Assembly (NCBI GenBank): GCA_900553155.1
Contig: USCM01000053.1
Span: 1 to 9,706, forward strand
Source of the DNA: an uncultured Prevotella sp.
GTDB taxonomy: Bacteria; Bacteroidota; Bacteroidia; Bacteroidales; Bacteroidaceae
Reading direction: 5' to 3'
Length of the DNA: 9,706 nt
Part shown: one piece after another, positions 1 to 6,269 of the stretch
Layout of the letters: each line of letters starts with the position of its first letter
Position numbering within the stretch: position 1 is the stretch's first letter
The notes under the pieces: model-generated
Database searches by the model: none
Told to the model about the DNA's origin: nothing
What the model saw: the letters and a program-made list of their open reading frames with translations, nothing else
Translations under genes and position numbers: made by a program

Positions 1-556
1 TGGCTACCGCCGCCTCTTCATCAACCTTGGCAAGGACGACGGCTTCTACCCGGGCGAGGTTATGCAGTTTATCAACCGCAACGTGCACGGCCGTCAGGAC
101 GTGGGACACATCGACCTCTTGGCCCGCATATCGTATATCGAGGTGCCTGAGGAGGATGCCGACAAGGTGATGCGCGCCCTCAACGGCGCCTCATACCGCA
201 ACCGCACCGTGCGCTGCAACGACGCCGACGACACCGCAGCTGCCAGCGAAGGCAAGCGTGGCGGCAATGGTCGCCGCAACGACCGCAACGGTGCCAAGCG
301 CTCTGACGACAGCCGCCGCTCTGCACGCCGCAACGACAACAACGACTTTGCGCCATTCGAGAAGCGCTCTAAGCGCCGCAACGAGGACGAGGGCCGCAAC
401 CGCTCGCAGCGTGGCAAGCGTGGAGCGTCAAGATACGAGAGTGGACGTCAGGACGACTGGCGCCAGTTTATCAACAACCCCGACATCAAGTTGGTTGGCG
501 AAGAACCCGACTTCTCTGAGGAGGGATGGGCTCGACGTAAGCCGAGAAAGAAATAA
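1..556 (+). CDS. DEAD-box RNA helicase, C-terminal part (5' end outside window)
   Basis: The reading frame is open from base 2 and ends at TAA 554-556; the helicase core lies upstream of the window. The first ~75 visible residues (GYRRLFINLGKDDGFYPGEV..., then IDLLARISYIEVPEEDADKV) resemble the DbpA-type RNA-binding domain, an RRM-like fold that follows the RecA domains in DeaD/CsdA/DbpA helicases and directs them to structured RNA such as rRNA. After it comes a ~110-residue low-complexity tail rich in Arg, Asn, Asp and Lys (RRND, KRSKRRNEDEGRNRSQRGKR), probably disordered and RNA-binding, ending in RRKPRKK. ATP-dependent RNA remodelling in ribosome assembly or cold adaptation is the usual role of this family and is inferred here. 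No helicase motifs are visible, so the assignment rests on the RNA-binding domain and tail. Which DEAD-box paralogue it is cannot be told. Confidence 0.85.
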   Translation, partial: GYRRLFINLGKDDGFYPGEVMQFINRNVHGRQDVGHIDLLARISYIEVPEEDADKVMRALNGASYRNRTVRCNDADDTAAASEGKRGGNGRRNDRNGAKRSDDSRRSARRNDNNDFAPFEKRSKRRNEDEGRNRSQRGKRGASRYESGRQDDWRQFINNPDIKLVGEEPDFSEEGWARRKPRKK

Positions 557-587
557 AGTTTTTTCTCGCAAAGCCTTAATTACATTC

Positions 588-648
588 CAACAAAGCCTTA
601 CTTACCGACCAATTAAGCCTTTATTGGTCGGTAAGTAAGGCTTTGTTG
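588..648. terminator. 26-bp perfect hairpin, probable terminator or processing site
   Basis: Bases 588-613 are exactly complementary to 623-648, giving a 26-bp uninterrupted stem with a 9-nt loop, 31 nt after the helicase stop codon. The position suits transcription termination after the helicase gene. However, no T-tract follows the right arm on the + strand (the next bases are CGTGCTACTGC) and none directly follows the left arm on the - strand. It is therefore not a textbook Rho-independent terminator. AAGCCTT occurs at 571, 593 and 615, at exact 22-nt spacing, so the left arm and loop look derived from a degenerate 22-nt tandem repeat. An RNase III site or an mRNA 3'-end stabiliser is an alternative. 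Confidence 0.6.
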
Positions 649-703
649 CGTGCTACTGCTTTATAATTTTGCCCACATATAACAATGTTTATGCCACGTT
701 AAT

Positions 704-734
704 TTTCTGTTTCCAATTTATTGATGTACTTTTG
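704..734 (+). promoter_or_regulatory. Candidate Bacteroidetes promoter for the spore-maturation-type gene
   Basis: TACTTTTG at 727-734 matches the Bacteroidetes -7 consensus TAnnTTTG exactly. TTTC at 704-707 lies 19 nt upstream and approximates the -33 TTTG element. Transcription would begin near 740, leaving a leader of about 40 nt before the ATG at 783. A second exact -7 match, TAATTTTG at 664-671, has a TTTG at 642-645 inside the hairpin's right arm, but the spacing of 18 is slightly short. Either or both could be used. The call rests on consensus matching only. Confidence 0.5.
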
Positions 735-782
735 CATATTAATATACATCATTAATATATAGGCAAAACATCAATATAGACA

Positions 783-2012
783 ATGGTACTAAACTACATC
801 TGGATAGCTTTCTTCCTCATAGCCTTCGTCATCGCTGCGGTGCGACTGGTGTTTATGGGCGATGTGGAGGTGTTTCCGGCTATGATGAACTCTACTTTCG
901 ACTCGTCGAAGACGGCTTTCGAGATATCGCTCGGACTGACCGGCGTGCTGTCGCTATGGCTCGGCATTATGAAGATTGGCGAGAAAGGAGGCGTTGTGAA
1001 CGTCTTGGCAAGGGTGCTGTCGCCCGTCTTCACACGTCTGTTTCCGGACATTCCTAAGGGACATCCCGTTACGGGAAGCATCTTTATGAATGTGGCGGCT
1101 AATATGTTGGGACTCGACAACGCTGCCACCCCGCTCGGACTACGCGCTATGGAGCAACTACAGGAGCTTAACCCGAAGAAGGACACGGCTACCAATCCGA
1201 TGATTATGTTCCTCGTGCTCAACACGTCGGGCTTGACGTTGATTCCCGTATCCATAATGGTTTACCGCGCGCAGATGGGGGCGGCACAACCTACCGACAT
1301 CTTCGTGCCTATCTTGCTTGCCACTTTCTTCTCAACGGTGGCGGGCATTGTGGTTACATCAATATACCAACGCATCAATCTGCTCAACCGCACCATGCTC
1401 CTTACACTGGGCGGTATGTCGGCTGTGGTGGCTGGCATCATCTGGGGATTCGCCCAACTGAACAAGGCACAGATGAACATCGTCAGCACTTCGGTGGCAA
1501 ACATACTGCTGATGCTTATCATCGTGGTGTTCATTCTCGCCGGAATGAGGAAGAAGCTCAACGTGTACGATGCCTTTATTGAGGGGGCGAAGGAGGGCTT
1601 TGCCACGGCTGTGCGCATCATTCCCTATCTTGTGGCTATACTTGTGGGCATAGGCGTGTTCAGAGCTTCGGGCGCTATGGATATGCTTATCGACGGCATC
1701 AAGTGGCTCGTGGCTGCCCTTGGCGGCAACACCGACTTTGTGGGCGCACTGCCTACGGCTCTTATGAAACCGCTCTCGGGCAGCGGCGCAAGGGGCATGA
1801 TGGTGGACGCTATGTCGACATACGGTGCCGACTCGTTTGTGGGTAGGCTGGCTTGCGTCTTCCAAGGCTCTACCGACACTACCTTTTACATCCTCGCCGT
1901 CTACTTCGGCAGTGTGGGCGTGAGGTACACCCGACACGCCGTGGCTTGCGGCTTGCTTGCCGACTTGGCTGGAGTGGTGGCGGCGATAGCGATATGCTAT
2001 ATGTTCTTTTAA
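783..2012 (+). CDS. SpmA-SpmB fusion, nucleoside-recognition (Gate) domain membrane protein
   Basis: This is a 409-residue polytopic membrane protein in which two Gate-type (nucleoside recognition) halves are fused. The N-terminal half (about 40-165) has the SpmA signature: MKIGEKGG at 63-70, NMLGLDNAATPLGLRAM at 107-123 and LNTSGLTLIP near 146-155. The C-terminal half (about 268-409) has the SpmB signature: YDAFIEGAKEGFATAVRIIPYLVAI around 267-286, PLSGSGARGM at 330-339, and STDTTFYILAVYFGSVG at 373-389. In Bacillus, SpmA and SpmB are separate proteins affecting spore core dehydration. Bacteroidetes do not sporulate, so the annotation 'spore maturation protein' is historical, and a transport or membrane role is only inferred. 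The ATG at 783 begins directly before the first hydrophobic helix and has a candidate promoter about 50 nt upstream. The TAA stop at 2010-2012 lies inside the left inverted repeat of the following cassette. Confidence 0.9.
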   Translation: MVLNYIWIAFFLIAFVIAAVRLVFMGDVEVFPAMMNSTFDSSKTAFEISLGLTGVLSLWLGIMKIGEKGGVVNVLARVLSPVFTRLFPDIPKGHPVTGSIFMNVAANMLGLDNAATPLGLRAMEQLQELNPKKDTATNPMIMFLVLNTSGLTLIPVSIMVYRAQMGAAQPTDIFVPILLATFFSTVAGIVVTSIYQRINLLNRTMLLTLGGMSAVVAGIIWGFAQLNKAQMNIVSTSVANILLMLIIVVFILAGMRKKLNVYDAFIEGAKEGFATAVRIIPYLVAILVGIGVFRASGAMDMLIDGIKWLVAALGGNTDFVGALPTALMKPLSGSGARGMMVDAMSTYGADSFVGRLACVFQGSTDTTFYILAVYFGSVGVRYTRHAVACGLLADLAGVVAAIAICYMFF

Positions 2013-2046
2013 AGGTAAAAAGGTAAAAGAGTAAAAAAGTAAAAAG
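2008..2046 (+). repeat. Left inverted repeat of the cassette, four 8-bp tandem units
   Basis: The core unit is AAAAGGTA or AAAAAGTA, with GT dinucleotides at 2015, 2023, 2031 and 2039, an exact period of 8. The 39-nt segment is the reverse complement of 2578-2616 at 36 of 39 positions. The differences are G2014, G2022 and G2029, each facing a T on the other arm, so all would be G.U pairs in RNA. The repeat includes the TAA stop codon of the upstream SpmA-SpmB gene. A further six bases, 2051-2056, can pair with 2572-2577 if a 4-nt bulge (2047-2050) is allowed. Confidence 0.9.
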
Positions 2047-2067
2047 GAGGATTGGGAAACAATAAAA

Positions 2068-2132
2068 ACTATAGAACAATAAAACTATATGGCTATTAAA
2101 ACTATAGAACAATAAAACTATAGAACGATAAA
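2068..2132 (+). repeat. Four tandem 16-bp units upstream of the four-helix-bundle gene
   Basis: The unit ACTATAGAACAATAAA occurs at 2068-2083 and 2101-2116 exactly, at 2117-2132 with one change (ACTATAGAACGATAAA), and at 2084-2100 as a diverged 17-nt copy (ACTATATGGCTATTAAA). A partial copy, CAATAAAATATG, follows. The array lies entirely between the left inverted repeat and the ATG at 2149, so it would be in the leader of the four-helix-bundle gene. No exact TAnnTTTG promoter is present in this stretch. A role in protein or RNA binding is possible but not shown. Confidence 0.85.
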
Positions 2133-2148
2133 CAATAAAATATGAGGG

Positions 2149-2511
2149 ATGGGGAAGAGCGTTGTTTATGAATTGAGCAAGAAATTCGCATTGAGAATTG
2201 TGAAGCTTTATATATATCTTAAAGATGAAAGAAAAGAATATATAATGTCTAAACAAATATACCGATGCGGAACAAGTATAGGAGCCAATATTGCAGAAAG
2301 CCAGTTTGCCCAAAGTGATGCCGACTATATAAACAAATTAAGCATCGCTTTAAAAGAAGCTGCCGAAACAATATACTGGCTTGAATTGCTTCACGAAACT
2401 GATTTAATATCGCCTAAACAATATGAGTCGATGCTTAATGATGCTAAGACCATAACAGGAACATTGGTGAATATCGTTAATAAAATAAAGAATAAAAATA
2501 ATGTAAAATGA
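2149..2511 (+). CDS. Four-helix-bundle protein of the 23S rRNA intervening-sequence protein family
   Basis: This is a 120-residue, largely helical protein. Family signatures are visible: ELSKKFALRIVKLY at 8-21, SKQIYRCGTSIGANIAES at 34-51 (the hallmark GTSIGANI), and INKLSIALKEAAETIYWLEL at 61-80. The length and the Lys/Asn-rich C-terminus suit the family (PF05635-type, the S23/IVP group). Homologues are encoded in intervening sequences of 23S rRNA, for example in Leptospira and Coxiella, and the Avd accessory protein of diversity-generating retroelements has the same fold. These proteins are thought to bind nucleic acid as homo-oligomers, but their function is not settled. The ATG at 2149 gives the usual start before the first helix; the ATG at 2142 is out of frame. 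The gene is much more AT-rich than its neighbours, lies inside the inverted-repeat cassette, and overlaps the next small ORF at ATGA. Confidence 0.9.
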   Translation: MGKSVVYELSKKFALRIVKLYIYLKDERKEYIMSKQIYRCGTSIGANIAESQFAQSDADYINKLSIALKEAAETIYWLELLHETDLISPKQYESMLNDAKTITGTLVNIVNKIKNKNNVK

Positions 2512-2576
2512 AAGTAAACCAAGTGGAATTGTACAAAGATTGGCGAGAAAGAATGTATGGTAAACGTACAACCTAA
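2508..2576 (+). CDS. Possible 22-residue ORF overlapping the four-helix-bundle gene
   Basis: An ATG at 2508 overlaps the upstream stop codon as ATGA, an arrangement typical of translational coupling. The frame runs to TAA at 2574-2576, just before the right inverted repeat begins at 2578. The peptide is charged and aromatic: MKVNQVELYKDWRERMY followed by GKRTT. No family is recognised. It could be a real small protein, the remnant of a longer C-terminal extension lost by frameshift, or chance. The exact fit between the preceding stop codon and the inverted repeat is the only argument for it. Confidence 0.3.
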   Translation: MKVNQVELYKDWRERMYGKRTT

Positions 2577-2577
2577 T

Positions 2578-2616
2578 CTTTTTACTTTTTTACTTTTTTA
2601 CTTTTTTACTTTTAAA
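2578..2616 (+). repeat. Right inverted repeat of the cassette, four TACTTTTT units
   Basis: AC dinucleotides at 2584, 2592, 2600 and 2608 mark four 8-bp units, homogeneous apart from the ends. The segment is the reverse complement of 2008-2046 with three differences. It ends in TTTAAA, only two bases before the flippase ATG at 2619. In mRNA this U-rich tract would form the 5' leader of the flippase and could pair with the A-rich left repeat about 530 nt upstream. No G-containing TAnnTTTG promoter match is present in it. Confidence 0.9.
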
Positions 2617-2618
2617 CT

Positions 2619-4094
2619 ATGGCAAATTTAAAATCTCTTGCAAAAGACACCGCCATCTACGGTCTTAGCAGTATAGCCGGCCGTTTTATCAACTATCTGC
2701 TGGTGCCAATCCAGACGACAGCATTCGCCGCAAGCGGCGGACAGTATGGTGTCGTCACCAATATCTATGCCTATACAGCATTGCTGCTCGTAATACTGAC
2801 ATACGGCATGGAGACCACCTTCTTCCGCTATGTCAACAAGACAGAGGAGAATCCACAGACCGTCTATTCCACCGTGCTTATCTCGGTAGGTTCGACAGCG
2901 GTCCTGTTCGTTGCGCTCGTCTTCGCCTTCTTGCCGCAGATAGCCACGTTCATGAAATACCCCGACCATGAGAGTTGGGTGGCTGTGATGTTTGTATGTG
3001 TAGCCATCGACGCCTTTAAGTGCATACCGTTTGCCTATCTGCGCTATCAGAAGAAGGCACTGAAGTTTGCCGCGCTGCAACTGGTGAACATCGTGCTCAA
3101 CATCGTGCTCAACCTGATGTATCTCATCGTGTTACCAGCTATGAAGCTCAACCCATTCGGACTGTACGACGAGCACTTCACGGTAGACGTGGGTATGGTG
3201 TTCTACATCAATCTCGTATGTACGGCAGTGGTGCTGCTATGCTTCTGGCGTGAACTTACAGGCTTCCGCTGGCGTTTCGACACACAGCTGTGGCGACGCA
3301 TGCTGCGCTATGCTTGGCCATTGCTCGTGCTCGGCATTGCAGGCATATTGAACCAGACACTCGACAAGATTATCTTCCCGTATCTATACGACGGAACCGA
3401 CGAGAAGACACAGCTCGGCATCTATGGCGCAGCAACCAAGATTGCGATGATTATGGCAATGATTACACAGGCTTTCCGTTATGCTTACGAGCCGTTTGTC
3501 TTCGGCAAAGCCAAGGACAAGGACAACCGCGACACATACGCCAAGGCAATGAAGTTCTTCATCATCTTCACTTTGTTGGCGTTCCTCGTTGTCATTGCCT
3601 ACCTCGACATTCTGCGCTTCATCATACCTAACGAGAGCTACTGGCCCGGACTGCGTGTCGTACCTATCGTTATGGCTGCAGAAATAATGATGGGCATCTA
3701 CTTCAACCTCTCCTTCTGGTACAAGCTCATCGACAAGACCATATATGGAGCTTGGTTCTCTGGAGCTGGCTGCCTTGTGCTCGTGCTTGTCAACGTGCTG
3801 TTTGTACCTAAGTATAGCTACATGGCTTGCGCTTGGGGCGGTGTAGCCGGCTACGCCACCGCCATGGTGCTGTCCTACCTCGTTGGCCAGAAGAAGTATC
3901 CCATCAACTATCCGCTTAAGTCGATTGCGGTGTACGTGGCTATAACAGCCCTCTTCTACGTGTGCATGAACCTTGCCAACGAGCATCTGCCGCAGCTGTG
4001 GGCACTCGCCGTAAACACGCTGCTCATACTGATGTTCGTCGGACATATCGTGTATCACGACCTGCCACTGAAGAATATACTAAAGAGAAAGTAA
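2619..4094 (+). CDS. Oligosaccharide/lipopolysaccharide flippase, MOP (Wzx-like) family
   Basis: This 491-residue protein is predominantly hydrophobic, with repeated membrane segments along its length, consistent with the 12-14 helices of Wzx-type flippases. The N-terminus (LAKDTAIYGLSSIAGRFINY at 7-26, then LLVPIQTTAF) and YGMETTFFRYVNK at 71-83 are typical of the Bacteroidetes polysaccharide-biosynthesis flippase group. A mid-protein segment (RYAWPLLVLGIAGILNQTLD, near 230-250) resembles the start of the second half of the transporter. Such proteins move lipid-linked glycans across the inner membrane for O-antigen, capsule or surface-glycan assembly; the substrate cannot be told here. The ATG at 2619 directly follows the cassette's right repeat, so transcription must come from within the cassette or from upstream. 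The S46 gene follows after 25 nt, probably in the same operon. Confidence 0.88.
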   Translation: MANLKSLAKDTAIYGLSSIAGRFINYLLVPIQTTAFAASGGQYGVVTNIYAYTALLLVILTYGMETTFFRYVNKTEENPQTVYSTVLISVGSTAVLFVALVFAFLPQIATFMKYPDHESWVAVMFVCVAIDAFKCIPFAYLRYQKKALKFAALQLVNIVLNIVLNLMYLIVLPAMKLNPFGLYDEHFTVDVGMVFYINLVCTAVVLLCFWRELTGFRWRFDTQLWRRMLRYAWPLLVLGIAGILNQTLDKIIFPYLYDGTDEKTQLGIYGAATKIAMIMAMITQAFRYAYEPFVFGKAKDKDNRDTYAKAMKFFIIFTLLAFLVVIAYLDILRFIIPNESYWPGLRVVPIVMAAEIMMGIYFNLSFWYKLIDKTIYGAWFSGAGCLVLVLVNVLFVPKYSYMACAWGGVAGYATAMVLSYLVGQKKYPINYPLKSIAVYVAITALFYVCMNLANEHLPQLWALAVNTLLILMFVGHIVYHDLPLKNILKRK

Positions 4095-4119
4095 TCAATA
4101 ACAATACAAACAAGAAATA

Positions 4120-6246
4120 ATGAACAAAAAGAATCTACTTCTCGCAGCCGCCATGCTGTTGCCTGGTGCTGCCGCTCATGCCGACGAAGGCATGTGGACT
4201 CTCTACAACCTGCCGCAGGCGGTGTACGAGCAAATGAAATCGTACGGATTCTCGGCTCCTTACGAGAAACTATACAAGGGCGACGACGCCATCATGAAGT
4301 CGGTTGTAAACTTCTCGGGCTACTGCTCGGGTGTTGTGGTTTCGCCAGACGGACTGGTATTCACAAACCACCACTGTGGCTTCGAGGCTATACGCTCCCA
4401 CTCTACCGTGGAGCACGACTATATGCTCAACGGATTCTATGCCAAGACATACGCCGAGGAGCTGCCTAACGACGGTATGTTCGTGAGCTTCATGGTGGAG
4501 CAGAAGGACATCACTCCCGAGCTGGAGAAGCGCGGCATAAAGGAGATGAACAACGAGCAGCGTGAGAAGTTGCTCGACCAGGTGGAGAACGAGATGATTA
4601 AGGAGGTACATGCCAAGGACCCAAGCCTTGACCTCGAAATCAAACCATTCTACGAGGGCAATAAGTATTATGCCACTACCTACCGCACATTCAACGACCT
4701 CCGACTGGTGTTCACCGTACCGAAGTCGATGGGCAAGTTTGGCGGCGAGACCGACAACTGGATGTGGCCACGACAGACTTGCGACTACTCGGTGTTCCGT
4801 ATCTATGCCGACCCTAAGACCAACGGACCGGCTGCCTACTCTAAGGACAACGTGCCTTACCGCCCGCAGCACTGGACAAAGGTGTCGTTGGACGGATACA
4901 AGGATGGCGACTTTGCCATGACCATTGGCTACCCTGGCACCACCGAACGCTACCTCTCAAGCTACGGCATACGCCAGATGCGCGACGCCGAGAACGAGCC
5001 ACGCGCTCAGATACGCGGTGTCAAGCAGGATGTTATGATTAAGCACATGCGTGCCGACGAGGCTGTGCGCATCAAGTACGACTCTAAGTATGCACAAAGC
5101 TCTAACTACTGGAAGAACTCGCTCGGCATGAACAAGTGTATCGACTCGGTTGGCATCATCCGTCAGAAGGCCGACTTCGAGGACCGCATCATGGAGTATC
5201 AGAAGTGGACTGGCTACCTCAAGGGCAAGCTCGACTTCGACAAGATGGCTCAGCTCTATGCCAAGCAGTTTGATGTAACCAAGGAGTTCATGGCTCTGCG
5301 CGAGACATTCGGCCGCACATCAGAGTTCAACTCACGTGCCGAGCGTCTTGCCTCAATGGTTCCGGCTAAGAACAGCAAGGCTGCCAAGAAGGGCAAGACC
5401 TACTTCCACTTCGACGACAACAGCTCTGAGTGGGACGAGGCTCTCGACAAAGACGTGCAAGCTGCGCTTATCGACAACTTCCGTAAGTATATGCCTGCCG
5501 ACCAGCTCCCTGCCTTCTACAAGACTATTGAGGAGAAGTTTGGCGGCGACTCGCACAAGTATGTCGACTGGTTGTACGCCACATCTATCGTTATGAAGAG
5601 CGGCAAGAAGATTACACTTACCGAGAAGGCGCTTGCCAAAGACCCTGGCTACCAGTATGGCAAGCAGCTTAACGAGATGATGAGCAAGTGCCGCAAGCAG
5701 CTCATACCTCTGCGCGAGGAAATCGAGACTCAGGAGCGCTACCTCTGCGATGCCAAGGTGCGTATGGAGCAGGAACTGCCCCACTACTCTGACGCCAACT
5801 TCACCATGCGTCTCTCTTACGGACAGGTGGGCGGCTATCTGCTCGGTGGCAATCCTTCGGGCTACTATACCGACGCCTCTTCTATCGTGCGCAAGATGGA
5901 GTCGGGCGAGAAGGGCGCCATCGACTATCAGGCAGAGCCTATCATGAAGCAGCTCCTCTCTTCCAACGACTTCGGCAAGTATACCGACAAGACAACCGGT
6001 AAGATGCAGCTCTGCTTCCTCACCAACAACGATATCACAGGCGGCAACTCAGGCTCGCCGATGTTCGACGGCAAGGGCAACCTCATCGGTCTTGCCTTCG
6101 ACGGCAACTGGGACTCTCTGTCAAGCGACATCTGGTTTGACAAACGTCTGGCTCGCTGCATTGGTGTAGACATCCGCTACGTGCTCTTCCTTATGGACAA
6201 GTGGGGACATGCCGACCGTCTGCTTAAGGAAATGGGCGTTAAGTAA
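4120..6246 (+). CDS. Secreted S46-family dipeptidyl-peptidase, DPP7-like
   Basis: This 708-residue protein has the usual length for family S46. A signal peptide is visible (MNKKNLLLAAAMLLPGAAAHA, cleavage probably after AHA at about residue 21), so it acts in the periplasm or at the surface. The chymotrypsin-like triad can be placed by motif: His85 in TNHHCG, Asp222 in PRQTCDYSVFR, and Ser644 in TGGNSGSP. S46 enzymes remove dipeptides from peptide N-termini and supply amino acids to asaccharolytic relatives such as Porphyromonas. The residue 18 positions after the catalytic Ser, which is Arg in DPP11 (acidic P1) and Gly in DPP7 (hydrophobic P1), is Gly662 in LAFDG. The gene is therefore called DPP7-like, an inference from known S46 structures. 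The start follows the flippase stop by 25 nt in an A-rich leader, suggesting co-transcription. Confidence 0.95.
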   Translation: MNKKNLLLAAAMLLPGAAAHADEGMWTLYNLPQAVYEQMKSYGFSAPYEKLYKGDDAIMKSVVNFSGYCSGVVVSPDGLVFTNHHCGFEAIRSHSTVEHDYMLNGFYAKTYAEELPNDGMFVSFMVEQKDITPELEKRGIKEMNNEQREKLLDQVENEMIKEVHAKDPSLDLEIKPFYEGNKYYATTYRTFNDLRLVFTVPKSMGKFGGETDNWMWPRQTCDYSVFRIYADPKTNGPAAYSKDNVPYRPQHWTKVSLDGYKDGDFAMTIGYPGTTERYLSSYGIRQMRDAENEPRAQIRGVKQDVMIKHMRADEAVRIKYDSKYAQSSNYWKNSLGMNKCIDSVGIIRQKADFEDRIMEYQKWTGYLKGKLDFDKMAQLYAKQFDVTKEFMALRETFGRTSEFNSRAERLASMVPAKNSKAAKKGKTYFHFDDNSSEWDEALDKDVQAALIDNFRKYMPADQLPAFYKTIEEKFGGDSHKYVDWLYATSIVMKSGKKITLTEKALAKDPGYQYGKQLNEMMSKCRKQLIPLREEIETQERYLCDAKVRMEQELPHYSDANFTMRLSYGQVGGYLLGGNPSGYYTDASSIVRKMESGEKGAIDYQAEPIMKQLLSSNDFGKYTDKTTGKMQLCFLTNNDITGGNSGSPMFDGKGNLIGLAFDGNWDSLSSDIWFDKRLARCIGVDIRYVLFLMDKWGHADRLLKEMGVK

Positions 6247-6269
6247 CGCATAACACACATTTAATATTA

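Larger units (their letters stand above)
2008..2616 (+). mobile_element. IVS-like cassette: four-helix-bundle gene between 39-nt inverted repeats
   Basis: A ~609-nt AT-rich unit is bounded by inverted repeats 2008-2046 and 2578-2616. From the left it contains a 16-bp tandem array, a four-helix-bundle protein gene (2149-2511) and a 22-codon ORF (2508-2576). The coding part has roughly 33% GC by hand count, whereas sampled lines of neighbouring genes are around 50% or higher, suggesting a foreign origin. The protein belongs to the family encoded inside 23S rRNA intervening sequences, which also form a stem around an ORF. The boundaries coincide with the upstream stop codon and the downstream start codon. 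CTTTTAAA occurs in direct orientation at both ends (2006-2013 and 2609-2616) and could be a target duplication or simply part of the near-palindromic repeat tip. No transposase or integrase is present. Mobility is inferred, not shown. Confidence 0.55.

Noticed and set aside
258..638. Second + strand frame overlapping the helicase tail and hairpin
   Set aside because: It is a Thr/Ala/Arg-rich shadow of the helicase C-terminal tail that runs into the hairpin; no domain or plausible start.
2060..2140. CRISPR-like array
   Set aside because: The 16-bp units are directly adjacent with no spacers, and no cas genes are present.
1879..2313. Open frame on the - strand through the cassette's left end
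   Set aside because: Its Phe/Leu-rich middle is only the translation of the A-rich tandem repeats, and it overlaps two real genes at its ends.
2008..2616. Diversity-generating retroelement, suggested by the Avd-like fold
   Set aside because: No reverse transcriptase, and no template/variable repeat pair was seen; the inverted repeats are low-complexity tandem units.
2008..2616. True 23S rRNA intervening sequence
   Set aside because: The flanks are protein-coding genes, not rRNA, on both sides.
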